From contig HF990834.1 in assembly GCA_000432855.1 (NCBI GenBank), positions 1 through 20,049 on the forward strand: a stretch of 20,049 bases of DNA. The letters run 5' to 3'. The notes under the pieces were generated by a model that saw only the letters and a program-made list of their open reading frames with translations, did not search any database and had not been told where the DNA came from. Shown here piece by piece: positions 1 to 6,812 of the stretch (position 1 is its first letter; the number at the start of each line of letters is the position of its first letter). Origin of the DNA: Firmicutes bacterium CAG:822. Lineage in GTDB: Bacteria; Bacillota_I; Bacilli_A; RF39; UBA660. The position numbers and the translations under genes were made by a program.

Positions 1-262
1 GTATATCATGAATAGTTATATTTGTAAATAGTTTTAGCAAACATTTGTTTACTATTCAAAAAATGCACTTTCCTTATATATTAAAAAGCTGTTATAGGGT
101 TATTTCAATAAATTACTTATGATTTTTAATAGTCTTTATTTTCTTTCAAATAAAAGGCTTATATATTGGCTCTTATTTGTTGGCTTGTCAAATCTTTTGG
201 GAATAGCGATATTTACCTTTTACATTTACTTTTATTTTTAGTATAATTATTAAGGAGAGTAT
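1..262. other. AT-rich intergenic region upstream of yidD
   Basis: No convincing coding sequence is seen on either strand. It contains an imperfect 16-bp palindrome (positions 37-52, GCAAACATTTGTTTAC, one mismatched pair) and flanking 7-bp inverted copies GAATAGT (10-16) and ACTATTC (51-57). These could be an operator or a weak hairpin left from the upstream gene. The right end holds the yidD promoter. No known riboswitch was recognised. Confidence 0.5.
219..247 (+). promoter_or_regulatory. sigma-A type promoter for yidD
   Basis: TTTACA (219-224) and a perfect TATAAT (242-247) are separated by 17 bp. The expected start at about 254 falls inside the ribosome binding site AAGGAG (252-257), so the leader would be only about nine bases. 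Either the message is almost leaderless or transcription starts slightly earlier. Confidence 0.6.
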
Positions 263-496
263 ATGAAAAAGGTTTTAATAAAATTAATTAGAATATATCA
301 AAAAATACCTGGCCCATGGCATTCTTCTTGCCGCTATATTCCAACGTGCTCAGAATATGCGATTGAAGCTATTGATATTTATGGTGTTTTTAAAGGTGGA
401 ATTATGGCCATTAAAAGAATACTTAGATGTAACCCATGGGGTGGCAGCGGATATGATCCGGTGATTAAGGAGGATAAGAATGAAAAGATTTGTTAA
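263..496 (+). CDS. yidD: membrane protein insertion efficiency factor YidD
   Basis: This 77-aa protein matches the whole YidD family: a short amphipathic N-terminal helix, then the core with CRYIPTCSEYA, a GVFKGG stretch and the RCNPWGGSGYDPV ending. YidD is a small inner-membrane-associated protein that helps YidC/SecYEG insert membrane proteins; its exact activity is unclear. In many bacteria it sits beside rnpA and yidC, but neither is in this window, so here it is displaced. The ATG is preceded by AAGGAG at 252-257. The 3' end overlaps the next gene by 17 bases, so the two are probably cotranscribed. Confidence 0.95.
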   Translation: MKKVLIKLIRIYQKIPGPWHSSCRYIPTCSEYAIEAIDIYGVFKGGIMAIKRILRCNPWGGSGYDPVIKEDKNEKIC

Positions 497-1346
497 TATA
501 TTAATTTTAGCTGTTTTTGTTTTTAGTTTAACAGGTTGTTTAAAAAGAGATAATATGGAAGATATCACAATTTATACAACTAACTACCCTACTGAGTATA
601 TTACTAGAAGATTATATGGGGACTATAGTACGATAAATAGCATTTATCCAGATGGGGTTAATATTAACAACTATAAACTTACAGAAAAACAAATTCAAGA
701 TTATAGTAGTGCGGATTTATTTATCTTTAACGGTTTGAGTAATGAAAAAGATTATGTTGAACCGATGAGAGAAATTAATAAAGACTTAAAAATTATCGAT
801 ACTACTTTATACATGGAATATAATAATAGTATTGAAGAATTATGGTTAGACCCTTCTAATTTTCTAATGATGGCTCAAAATATTAAAACTGGTTTTAATG
901 AATATATCGATAGCTATTATTTAAATAATCAAATTGAAGAAAAATATGAGGAATTAAAGGTTGAAGCTTCTAATTTAGATGCAAAAATAAAAGAAGTAAT
1001 TTCTAATGGAAATAGTACAACAATCGTAGCTTCAAGTAATTTATTTAAGTATTTAGAAAAATATGGAGTAACAGTTTATTCATTAGATGAAAGTAACGGC
1101 GATGTGAATGCGGTTTATAATCAAGTTGTAAATATGATTAACGATGGTGATATTAAATATATTTTCACTATTGCGAATGAAGAGTCTAATTCAACAGTTA
1201 AAAAGTTAACCCAAAATACCAATGTCGAAATCCAAGAATGGAATACTCTTTCTAATTTAACAGAGACTCAAAGAACAAATAATGAAGATTATTTTACAAT
1301 TATGAATTCTAATTTGGAATTACTTAAAAATGAATTATACAAATAG
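480..1346 (+). CDS. ZnuA-like metal ABC transporter substrate-binding lipoprotein lacking histidines
   Basis: The 288-aa product has a lipoprotein signal peptide with lipobox LTGC (Cys20 acylated). The mature part follows the cluster A-I (ZnuA/TroA) solute-binding fold: a YTTNYPTEYI start, a DYSSADLFIFNG segment, LWLDPSN at 122-127 and a KYIFTIANEES stretch. In known members three histidines and an acidic residue hold Zn or Mn. Here the first (PGxDPHDY-like) is an Asn around 63, the second (DPHxWLDP-like) is a Glu around 120, and I find no histidine anywhere in the protein. Metal binding by the usual site is therefore doubtful. No permease or ATPase gene is adjacent. AAGGAGG lies at 467-473 inside yidD. 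A partner role, a different ligand, or a surface or sensor function are all possible. Confidence 0.8.
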   Translation: MKRFVNILILAVFVFSLTGCLKRDNMEDITIYTTNYPTEYITRRLYGDYSTINSIYPDGVNINNYKLTEKQIQDYSSADLFIFNGLSNEKDYVEPMREINKDLKIIDTTLYMEYNNSIEELWLDPSNFLMMAQNIKTGFNEYIDSYYLNNQIEEKYEELKVEASNLDAKIKEVISNGNSTTIVASSNLFKYLEKYGVTVYSLDESNGDVNAVYNQVVNMINDGDIKYIFTIANEESNSTVKKLTQNTNVEIQEWNTLSNLTETQRTNNEDYFTIMNSNLELLKNELYK

Positions 1347-1369
1347 CGAGCTGATTAGCTCGCCTTTTT
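1346..1369 (+). terminator. intrinsic terminator after the yidD operon
   Basis: Stem GCGAGCT (1346-1352) and AGCTCGC (1357-1363), with a GATT loop, is followed by CTTTTT. It begins on the last base of the lipoprotein stop codon, and its right arm encodes the last residues of dacA on the other strand, so the convergent genes share it. The U-run is good only for the plus strand. Confidence 0.85.
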
Positions 1370-2560
1370 ATGTGCTTGTTTTTTAATAAATATTATAGAG
1401 ATAATAAGAGCAATAACACCAACTATAATCAAAAATTCTTCTTTGATAAAGTTTAAAAAGTTAAATTTCAATGTTTCATCTAATTTAATGGTTTGAGTAT
1501 CAATTAAGTTGTCTTGATAATATATTTTTAAAGTGCCTAGGTTTTCTCCTTTTTGATTAAAAGATGAAACTTCTTCTTTTCCGTCATAAACGTATTTTAT
1601 GTCATTTTTATCATAATTGTTTTCTAAGTACATTGTAATATCTTTAGATGGATATAATTCAACTATATCTACATCAGTATATTTTGCTTTTATTTTTTTA
1701 AATGGCTTTTCTTTATTTACAACTTTTTGATTACCATAATTTTGAATAAAGTAATCATATATCGTTTGGGCATCCTCAATATTATGAGGAGCTTTTTTAT
1801 CATATGTGGCTCCTAAAGTAACCAACATATAATTAACACTGTTTTCTTTAGCAATAGTGGCCAAGCATAAACCAGCATCAGTTGTAGTTCCCGTTTTACC
1901 ACCCAAAATATATGGAACATCGATTTCAAATTTTTTCGCATTACTTTGAATTGTACTGTGAAATTTTACTTTGCCATCTGACGAAGTATAGTTTTTCGTA
2001 GTAATGATTGTTTTAAAATCATTGTTTTTCAAGGCTTCTTTAAAAATTAATGCCACTTCTCTAGCGGTTGAATAATTTTTATCATCATCTAAACCAATAA
2101 CTGTACTGAAATGAGTGTTTTCTAGATTCATTTTCTCTACCTTTTCATTCATCATTTTGATAAAGTTTTCTTCACTTCCGGCAATGTTTCGCGCTAGAGC
2201 TTTGGCGGCATCGGCACCTGATGGAAGTAATAGTCCATATAATAAATCTCTGTAAGTGACAACTTCGCCTTTAGTAAAACCAGCAGTTACAGCATTAGCT
2301 TCGGCTAAGCCTTTAAAATCATCAGCGTTTAATACAACTTGACTATCTAAATCTTTAATGTTTTCTATGGACACTAAAGCCGTCATTATTTTAGTTAAAC
2401 TGGCAATAGAAGCTTTTTCATCGGCATCTTTTTCATATAGAACTTCACCATTGTCTAGATTATATAAAATAGCACTTTTAGATGATATATCTAGTTCTAG
2501 GGCACTGGCGTGTACAGTAAATAATATAAATATGAAAATGAAACTTAATACTTTTTTCAT
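1355..2560 (-). CDS. dacA: serine-type D-alanyl-D-alanine carboxypeptidase (low-molecular-mass PBP)
   Basis: The 401-aa protein has a signal peptide (residues 1-20, ending HASA), a peptidase S11 domain and a C-terminal anchor. Motifs seen are SLTK with the acylated Ser54 and Lys57, SGA at 114-116 in the position of the SxN motif (Asn replaced by Ala), and KTG at 222-224. A PBP5-like C-terminal beta domain (about 285-365) precedes one membrane helix (376-392) and a basic tail. It trims the terminal D-Ala from peptidoglycan stem peptides outside the membrane. The ATG has GGAGG at 2566-2570. The symbol is the family default; dacF-type assignment is equally possible. Confidence 0.92.
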   Translation of the reverse strand: MKKVLSFIFIFILFTVHASALELDISSKSAILYNLDNGEVLYEKDADEKASIASLTKIMTALVSIENIKDLDSQVVLNADDFKGLAEANAVTAGFTKGEVVTYRDLLYGLLLPSGADAAKALARNIAGSEENFIKMMNEKVEKMNLENTHFSTVIGLDDDKNYSTAREVALIFKEALKNNDFKTIITTKNYTSSDGKVKFHSTIQSNAKKFEIDVPYILGGKTGTTTDAGLCLATIAKENSVNYMLVTLGATYDKKAPHNIEDAQTIYDYFIQNYGNQKVVNKEKPFKKIKAKYTDVDIVELYPSKDITMYLENNYDKNDIKYVYDGKEEVSSFNQKGENLGTLKIYYQDNLIDTQTIKLDETLKFNFLNFIKEEFLIIVGVIALIISIIFIKKQAHKKAS

Positions 2561-2576
2561 AGTAACCTCCGATATA

Positions 2577-2582
2577 ATTATA
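2577..2582 (-). promoter_or_regulatory. probable -10 box for dacA
   Basis: On the minus strand a perfect TATAAT lies just upstream of the GGAGG of dacA. No good -35 hexamer is visible at 16-18 bp. The expected start again falls at the ribosome binding site. Confidence 0.4.
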
Positions 2583-2590
2583 CCTTATTG

Positions 2591-2620
2591 AAAAGAAAAA
2601 AAGAAGTATAAAAACTTCTT
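2591..2620 (-). terminator. intrinsic terminator of the alpha-glycosidase gene
   Basis: On the minus strand the 7-bp stem AAGAAGT/ACTTCTT (arms 2614-2620 and 2601-2607, six-base loop) is followed by a T-rich run (2591-2602 on the minus strand). The first arm overlaps the TAA stop at 2619-2621. Confidence 0.7.
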
Positions 2621-4466
2621 ATCGTTTGATAGCGACAGCACCATATGGTTTTAAATGTCCTGGCTTTGAGTGTTTTAAAGTATAGACTTTTGATGGATGG
2701 GCATATTTTTCTGGAATATGAAATTCAGTATCTTCTCCTACTCGGCTAGTAGCAACTAACATACTACTTTCTTCATTTGTTCTTTCGTAAACAATATATT
2801 TATCATTGATTTCTTTGATGTCTAAATCAGCATCTCTTAAGAAATCTTCTTGCTTTCTAATCTCTCCCATTTGTCTAAAGAATTTTAAAAGTTCTTCATC
2901 TTGATTGGTCTTTGGGAACGGTTTACGATTAGCTAGATTACCCATACCTTGAAGGCCGACTTCATCCCCATAAAATATTGATAAAATACCTGGTAAAAAG
3001 GTTAAGGCAAAGACATATGCTTCATATACCTGTTTACCATATTCATATTGTTCTCTAGTTAAAATGTAATTTTTACACCAATTATTATTACTGTTGTTTA
3101 AGTTCCATCCCCACTCACCATATTCTTGAAATTCATTACATGAAAATAAATTAATAGCTCTAGTAATATCATGCGTTGAAGTAAAGTTCATTAAGGTTTT
3201 AATTGTGTCATCTGGATATTCAATTAATATTTCTTTAATTATATCTGATAATTTATTCACATCGGCATATTTAAAATATCTTAGTAAGGCATCAACTAAT
3301 AGGTAATTCATGACACTGTCCATTTCTTTACCAGATGAGATATATTCGCGATTCATCCGCATAGGATTTTTCCAAACTTCACCGATAATAAATCCATCAT
3401 TTTTATTTCTTTTAACAGCTTTTCTAATTAAAGAAATAAAGTTATCAGTAAGTTCATCAGCAACATCTAATCTCAAACCATCAATACCTAAAGCAAACCA
3501 CTTATCAATTATACCACCAACACCTGTAATATAATCAATCCATTCTTGAGCATTTCCATCGCATTCTGGAAGGTTTTTCATACCCCACCAGTATTCGTAT
3601 TCTATATGACCATTATTATAGTGTTTGCGGTAAAATGGGCTATATTTTGAATCTATAGATTGATAAGCTCCTAATTCTGGATATGTTCCATATTCATTAA
3701 AATATTTACTGTCATTACCTGTATGATTAAAAACGGCATCGAGAATTACTTTCATATCTAATTCGTGAGCTTTTTCACACAATGATTTTAAGTCTTCGTT
3801 ATTTCCAGCATATGGATCGACTACTTCATAATCTGCAGCGTCATACCTATGATTAGATTGACTCTGAACAATTGGACTTAAATATAAAATATCAACCCCT
3901 AATGATTTTAAGTATTCTAAAGAATTTTCAATTCCTTTTAAATCACCACCATAAAAATCGTTATTCCAAATGCCGTTTTCATCTGGTCCAATAACCATCT
4001 CTTCGTCCCACGAATGGTGAATTTTTCTTCTAGGCATTTCTTTCATTGAATCTTCACTGCCTCTTCTAAACCTATCGACAAAAATGTGATACATAATTTT
4101 ACCTTTAGCCCAATCTGGAACATCAAAATTGACAGATAATTTAAAGTTTTCTCCTATAGATGGAAAGTTATAAATATCTTTATTACCATTTTTTAAATAC
4201 ATGGTTTGGCCATTTGCCATCCATGAAAAACTGTAATGATATATAGCTTTGGTAGGTAAATACACATCAGTTTTAAAAAAAGCCATACCATCGTCCTGAC
4301 CGCAGTAATCCATTGTGATTTCGCTATTTCCATCTAGTATGAATTTAACGTTTTCTATCCAACCTAATTCCATAGGAATTTGAATAGTAATTTGGAATTG
4401 ATTACCATCGTCAGAAACTTGTATAGCTTCTAACTTCACTTTTACATTTTCTAATAATTCTTTCAT
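2619..4466 (-). CDS. GH13 alpha-glycosidase (neopullulanase/cyclomaltodextrinase type)
   Basis: This 615-aa enzyme has no signal peptide and so is likely cytoplasmic, acting on imported maltodextrins, cyclodextrins or pullulan fragments. An N-terminal beta domain (about 1-115, CBM34-like position) precedes the (beta/alpha)8 barrel, which starts near KIMYHIFVDRF (123-133). The four GH13 regions are visible: DAVFNH (243-248), GLRLDVADE with nucleophile Asp334, GEVW with acid/base Glu363, and STHD with Asp433. A short all-beta C-terminal domain ends the protein. Length and the N-terminal domain fit subfamily GH13_20; the exact substrate cannot be read. The start has AAGGAAG upstream and TATAAT at 4495-4500 on the minus strand, with a weak -35. 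It is a single-gene unit with its own terminator. Confidence 0.9.
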   Translation of the reverse strand: MKELLENVKVKLEAIQVSDDGNQFQITIQIPMELGWIENVKFILDGNSEITMDYCGQDDGMAFFKTDVYLPTKAIYHYSFSWMANGQTMYLKNGNKDIYNFPSIGENFKLSVNFDVPDWAKGKIMYHIFVDRFRRGSEDSMKEMPRRKIHHSWDEEMVIGPDENGIWNNDFYGGDLKGIENSLEYLKSLGVDILYLSPIVQSQSNHRYDAADYEVVDPYAGNNEDLKSLCEKAHELDMKVILDAVFNHTGNDSKYFNEYGTYPELGAYQSIDSKYSPFYRKHYNNGHIEYEYWWGMKNLPECDGNAQEWIDYITGVGGIIDKWFALGIDGLRLDVADELTDNFISLIRKAVKRNKNDGFIIGEVWKNPMRMNREYISSGKEMDSVMNYLLVDALLRYFKYADVNKLSDIIKEILIEYPDDTIKTLMNFTSTHDITRAINLFSCNEFQEYGEWGWNLNNSNNNWCKNYILTREQYEYGKQVYEAYVFALTFLPGILSIFYGDEVGLQGMGNLANRKPFPKTNQDEELLKFFRQMGEIRKQEDFLRDADLDIKEINDKYIVYERTNEESSMLVATSRVGEDTEFHIPEKYAHPSKVYTLKHSKPGHLKPYGAVAIKR

Positions 4467-4494
4467 AAATTTACTTCCTTACTGCTCTATTACC

Positions 4495-4500
4495 ATTATA
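4495..4500 (-). promoter_or_regulatory. probable -10 box for the alpha-glycosidase gene
   Basis: A perfect TATAAT on the minus strand lies 28 bases before the ATG, giving a leader of about 22 bases. The -35 region is poor, and no cre-like CcpA operator was obvious by eye. Confidence 0.4.
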
Positions 4501-4573
4501 TTATAAATTTTAGAAAAATACATAGATATTTAGAAAATAAATTAATTTTTCAATATATGAACAAAATGCCAAA

Positions 4574-4699
4574 ATAAATTTTGACATTAGCTTACCTCAC
4601 GGTAAGCTATTTCTACTTCATAGGAATCTATGATTCCTCCATAGACCAGTATCGGATGGTTGCCACCCTAATTTATTTTATTTGTTTGTCAAAATTTAT
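4574..4699 (-). ncRNA. multi-hairpin stretch next to the TnpB remnant (omega-RNA or right-end-like)
   Basis: A perfect 13-bp inverted repeat (4574-4586 and 4687-4699, ATAAATTTTGACA type) encloses three hairpins: 9-bp stem TAGCTTACC/GGTAAGCTA (4588-4596 and 4601-4609); 7-bp stem AGGAATC/GATTCCT (4622-4628 and 4632-4638), extended by a TCTA/TAGA pair on the minus strand; and a 6-bp stem at 4654-4659 and 4663-4668. The last has an A-C mismatch on the plus strand but a G-U pair on the minus strand, favouring a minus-strand RNA. It directly follows the TnpB tail, the position of the omega-RNA and right end in IS200/IS605 elements. Function is inferred only. Confidence 0.45.
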
Positions 4700-4701
4700 G
4701 T

Positions 4702-4815
4702 TTAGATAGATTGTTCTAGATATAACATATATTTTTCTAAACCTTTAAACATTATATTAACTGCTGCATTATAATCCCGGTTATGATGTGTATGACACAC
4801 TGGACATTCCCATTT
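4702..4815 (-). pseudogene. tnpB: TnpB (IS200/IS605 OrfB) C-terminal remnant
   Basis: The minus strand encodes about 37 residues ending in TAA at 4702-4704. They begin KWECPVCHTHHNRDYNAA and continue VNIMFKGLEKY, matching the C-terminal zinc finger and RuvC III motif of TnpB (CPxC..., RDxNAAxNI). The rest of the gene is missing: upstream of 4815 the frame runs into an unrelated hairpin (4828-4861) and shows no further TnpB similarity. TnpB is an RNA-guided nuclease encoded by transposons, so this is a deletion remnant and cannot be active. Together with the adjacent hairpin region it marks an old insertion between the glycosidase gene and the rpoD operon. Confidence 0.85.
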
Positions 4816-4827
4816 CCTTATATACAA

Positions 4828-4861
4828 AAAAGGAGAAAAGTTAATAACTAATTCTCCTTTT
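4828..4861 (-). terminator. hairpin terminator candidate after the dnaG-rpoD operon
   Basis: A 10-bp stem AAAAGGAGAA (4828-4837) and TTCTCCTTTT (4852-4861) with a 14-base loop lies about 130 bases past the last gene of the minus-strand operon. T residues inside the descending arm plus TTG follow on the minus strand. It could also have come with the mobile element. Confidence 0.5.
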
Positions 4862-4990
4862 GAATTTTATAGATTAATTTTTAAGGTTTTAGAAGTTATA
4901 ATTTGGGCACTAGCAATAACAACCTTTTACCTTTTTGGAATTTATCATTATTAATTCTAGTGTACATCTCACTTCTATCATTTATCTTCC
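4862..4990. other. non-coding stretch after the rpoD operon
   Basis: Between the terminator hairpin and the small membrane protein gene I see no supported gene on either strand. A 64-codon plus-strand frame starting at 4903 lacks a ribosome binding site and runs antisense into the neighbouring gene. The stretch may be scar sequence from the mobile element. Confidence 0.4.
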
Positions 4991-5281
4991 CTACTTATTT
5001 TTACGTGTTATATTATTTACTTTTTCATATACTTTTTCAACTTTTGATTCTTGATTTGCTTGAAATTCTTCAAATTGAACTAATGATTCAGTGGTAAGAG
5101 CTAGACCAGCAATTACAAGTACAGAACCAATGGCAGCACCAAAACGATCACTGGCTAAAGCGCCACAAGTTATAGTAGCTATTCCTGGTAATAAAACTAG
5201 TCCTTTACTATATACTCTTTGTTTTTCATTTTTAATTTTTTCATTTAAAAACTCAAGTTCGGTTAATTTATGTTTATTCAC
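4991..5281 (-). CDS. small membrane protein with two predicted helices, unknown function
   Basis: The 96-aa product has a charged helical N-terminus (1-24), two hydrophobic Gly/Ala-rich segments (about 26-43 and 47-64, separated by SDRF), and a Glu/Lys-rich C-terminal helix. I do not recognise the family. It starts with GTG at 5279-5281, whose last two bases are the first two of the trmK TGA stop (GTGA overlap). A near-perfect AAAGGAGG lies at 5288-5295, so the start and translational coupling to trmK are well supported. It occupies the position where Bacillus carries the Nif3-like gene after trmK. It is not the missing C-terminal domain of TrmK, because it is hydrophobic. Confidence 0.75.
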   Translation of the reverse strand: MNKHKLTELEFLNEKIKNEKQRVYSKGLVLLPGIATITCGALASDRFGAAIGSVLVIAGLALTTESLVQFEEFQANQESKVEKVYEKVNNITRKNK

Positions 5282-5736
5282 TGTGCACCTCCTTTGTGTT
5301 TCGCATATATAATGTTATATGTTTTTCCATCTTCAATGATTAATTCTTTATAAATATAATATCCTTTTTTATCTAAGAAATTTTTTAAATCATCAATATT
5401 TGTATGACTTGATAATATTAAATTATTCGTAAGATCAAAATTCAATATTTTGATAATGTTTCTAGTGCCCATGCCACTGATGACAATAATTTCGTCATTT
5501 AAGGTTATGCCATTTAATCCATCGTTTGTTATGGCTTTAATGTCAGCTTCAAATTTACGCGCATTATCAATAGCGGTTTCCGTACAGTATTTAGATTTAT
5601 CGATAGCTAAACACTGACAATTTTTATATTTATTTAAGTAGATGTCTAAAAAGGCGTGGTCGGAACCAACGTCTATTACTTTACTATTAGGATTTATTAA
5701 ATCACTGATAGCTTTTAATCTTTTAGAAAGTTTCAT
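5278..5736 (-). CDS. trmK: tRNA (adenine22-N1)-methyltransferase TrmK, short form
   Basis: TrmK uses S-adenosylmethionine to methylate N1 of adenosine 22 in tRNA. The start LSKRLKAISDLI, motif I DVGSDHAFL (22-30), and SGMGT (87-91) at the NPPY-like position match the Bacillus YqfN family. The gene follows rpoD by two bases, as in many Firmicutes. The protein is 152 aa, while typical members are about 225-240 aa with a C-terminal coiled-coil. Here the frame ends cleanly at KHKGGAQ with a TGA coupled to the next start, so the C-terminal domain is truly absent and not frameshifted in view. The ribosome binding site is weak (GGTGA inside the end of rpoD). Confidence 0.85.
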   Translation of the reverse strand: MKLSKRLKAISDLINPNSKVIDVGSDHAFLDIYLNKYKNCQCLAIDKSKYCTETAIDNARKFEADIKAITNDGLNGITLNDEIIVISGMGTRNIIKILNFDLTNNLILSSHTNIDDLKNFLDKKGYYIYKELIIEDGKTYNIIYAKHKGGAQ

Positions 5737-5738
5737 GA

Positions 5739-6812
5739 TTAATCACCCAAATAATCTTTTAGTTTTCTACTTCTTGATGGGTGACGTAATTTACGTAAAG
5801 CTTTAGCTTCAATTTGTCTAATACGTTCACGGGTTACTCCAAATAGTTGGCCAACTTCTTCTAGAGTTCTTGGCCTACCATCTTCTAGGCCAAATCTAAG
5901 TCTAATAACTTTTTCTTCTCTTTCAGTTAAAGTAAGCAATACTTCTGAGATTTCATCTTTTAAAAGTTCGTTAACAGCAAAGTCTTCTGGACTCATATTA
6001 GTTTCATCAGGAATGAAATCACCTAGGTGTGAGTCATCTTCTTCACCAATTGGTATTTCTAGACTAACTGGTTCTTGAGAAATTTTATAAATATCTCTGA
6101 TTTTTTCGACACTTGTACCCATTTTTTTAGCTAGTTCTTCTTCTGTTGGTTCACGGTTTAATTCTAGTGTCAGTTGTCTTTCCACACGAGCTAATTTATT
6201 GATTGTTTCAACCATGTGAACAGGAACTCTAATAGTTCTAGCTTGATCGGCAATAGCTCTAGTTATAGCTTGTCTAATCCACCATGTAGCATAAGTTGAA
6301 AACTTATAACCCTTAGTAACGTCAAATTTTTCAACGGCTTTCATTAAGCCAATATTTCCTTCTTGAATCAAATCTAGAAAAAGCATTCCTCTTCCAACAT
6401 ATCTTTTTGCAATACTAACAACTAGACGAAGATTAGCTTCGGCTAATATAGCTTTAGCTTGTTCATCGCCTTGAGCAATTCTATCAGCTAATTCTAATTC
6501 TTCTTCGGTAGTTAATAATTTAATTTGACCAATTTCTTTTAAGTACATTCTAACTGGATCGTTGATAGTTAAGTCTTTAGTTAAAAGTTCATTACTAGTA
6601 GTACTTGGATCTTCATCGTCTTCTTCATTTTCAGAAACAACTTTAATATGATTCTCACTTAAAGTATTATATAAGTCATCTAATGAATCAGCATCCAGTT
6701 CTAAACCTTTTAATTTTTCAGCTAATTCTTCATAAGTAATACTTCCTTTTTTCTTACCTAAGGTAATTAGTTCTTGTTTTCTTTGATCAAAAGTTTTCAT
6801 TTCTTCAAACAT
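5739..6812 (-). CDS. rpoD: RNA polymerase primary sigma factor (sigma A)
   Basis: The 357-aa protein has a short region 1.1 (about 1-60), an acidic linker (EEDDED, 63-68), region 1.2 (PVRMYLKEIG, 86-95), region 2 (about 125-196, with DLIQEGNIGLMKAVEKFD and the -10 reading YATWWIRQAI), region 3 (about 205-280) and region 4 (290-355, with the helix-turn-helix EEVGQLFGVTRERIRQIEAK for -35 recognition). It directs core polymerase to housekeeping promoters, and TTGACA/TATAAT boxes in this window fit it. The start has AAAGGAG upstream and overlaps dnaG by eight bases. The symbol sigA is equally used. Confidence 0.98.
   Translation of the reverse strand: MFEEMKTFDQRKQELITLGKKKGSITYEELAEKLKGLELDADSLDDLYNTLSENHIKVVSENEEDDEDPSTTSNELLTKDLTINDPVRMYLKEIGQIKLLTTEEELELADRIAQGDEQAKAILAEANLRLVVSIAKRYVGRGMLFLDLIQEGNIGLMKAVEKFDVTKGYKFSTYATWWIRQAITRAIADQARTIRVPVHMVETINKLARVERQLTLELNREPTEEELAKKMGTSVEKIRDIYKISQEPVSLEIPIGEEDDSHLGDFIPDETNMSPEDFAVNELLKDEISEVLLTLTEREEKVIRLRFGLEDGRPRTLEEVGQLFGVTRERIRQIEAKALRKLRHPSRSRKLKDYLGD

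Noticed and set aside
2619..4466. Glycosidase as a secreted starch-degrading enzyme
   Set aside because: There is no signal peptide or cell wall domain; the start is set by a ribosome binding site and promoter box.
4588..4668. Hairpin cluster as a CRISPR array or tandem repeat
   Set aside because: The hairpins differ in sequence and there is no regular repeat-spacer pattern; the TnpB context explains them better.
4903..5097. 64-codon plus-strand frame, Leu-rich
   Set aside because: It has no ribosome binding site and its second half lies antisense to the well-supported small membrane protein gene; AT-rich antisense of charged or hydrophobic codons easily gives Leu/Phe/Ile-rich frames.
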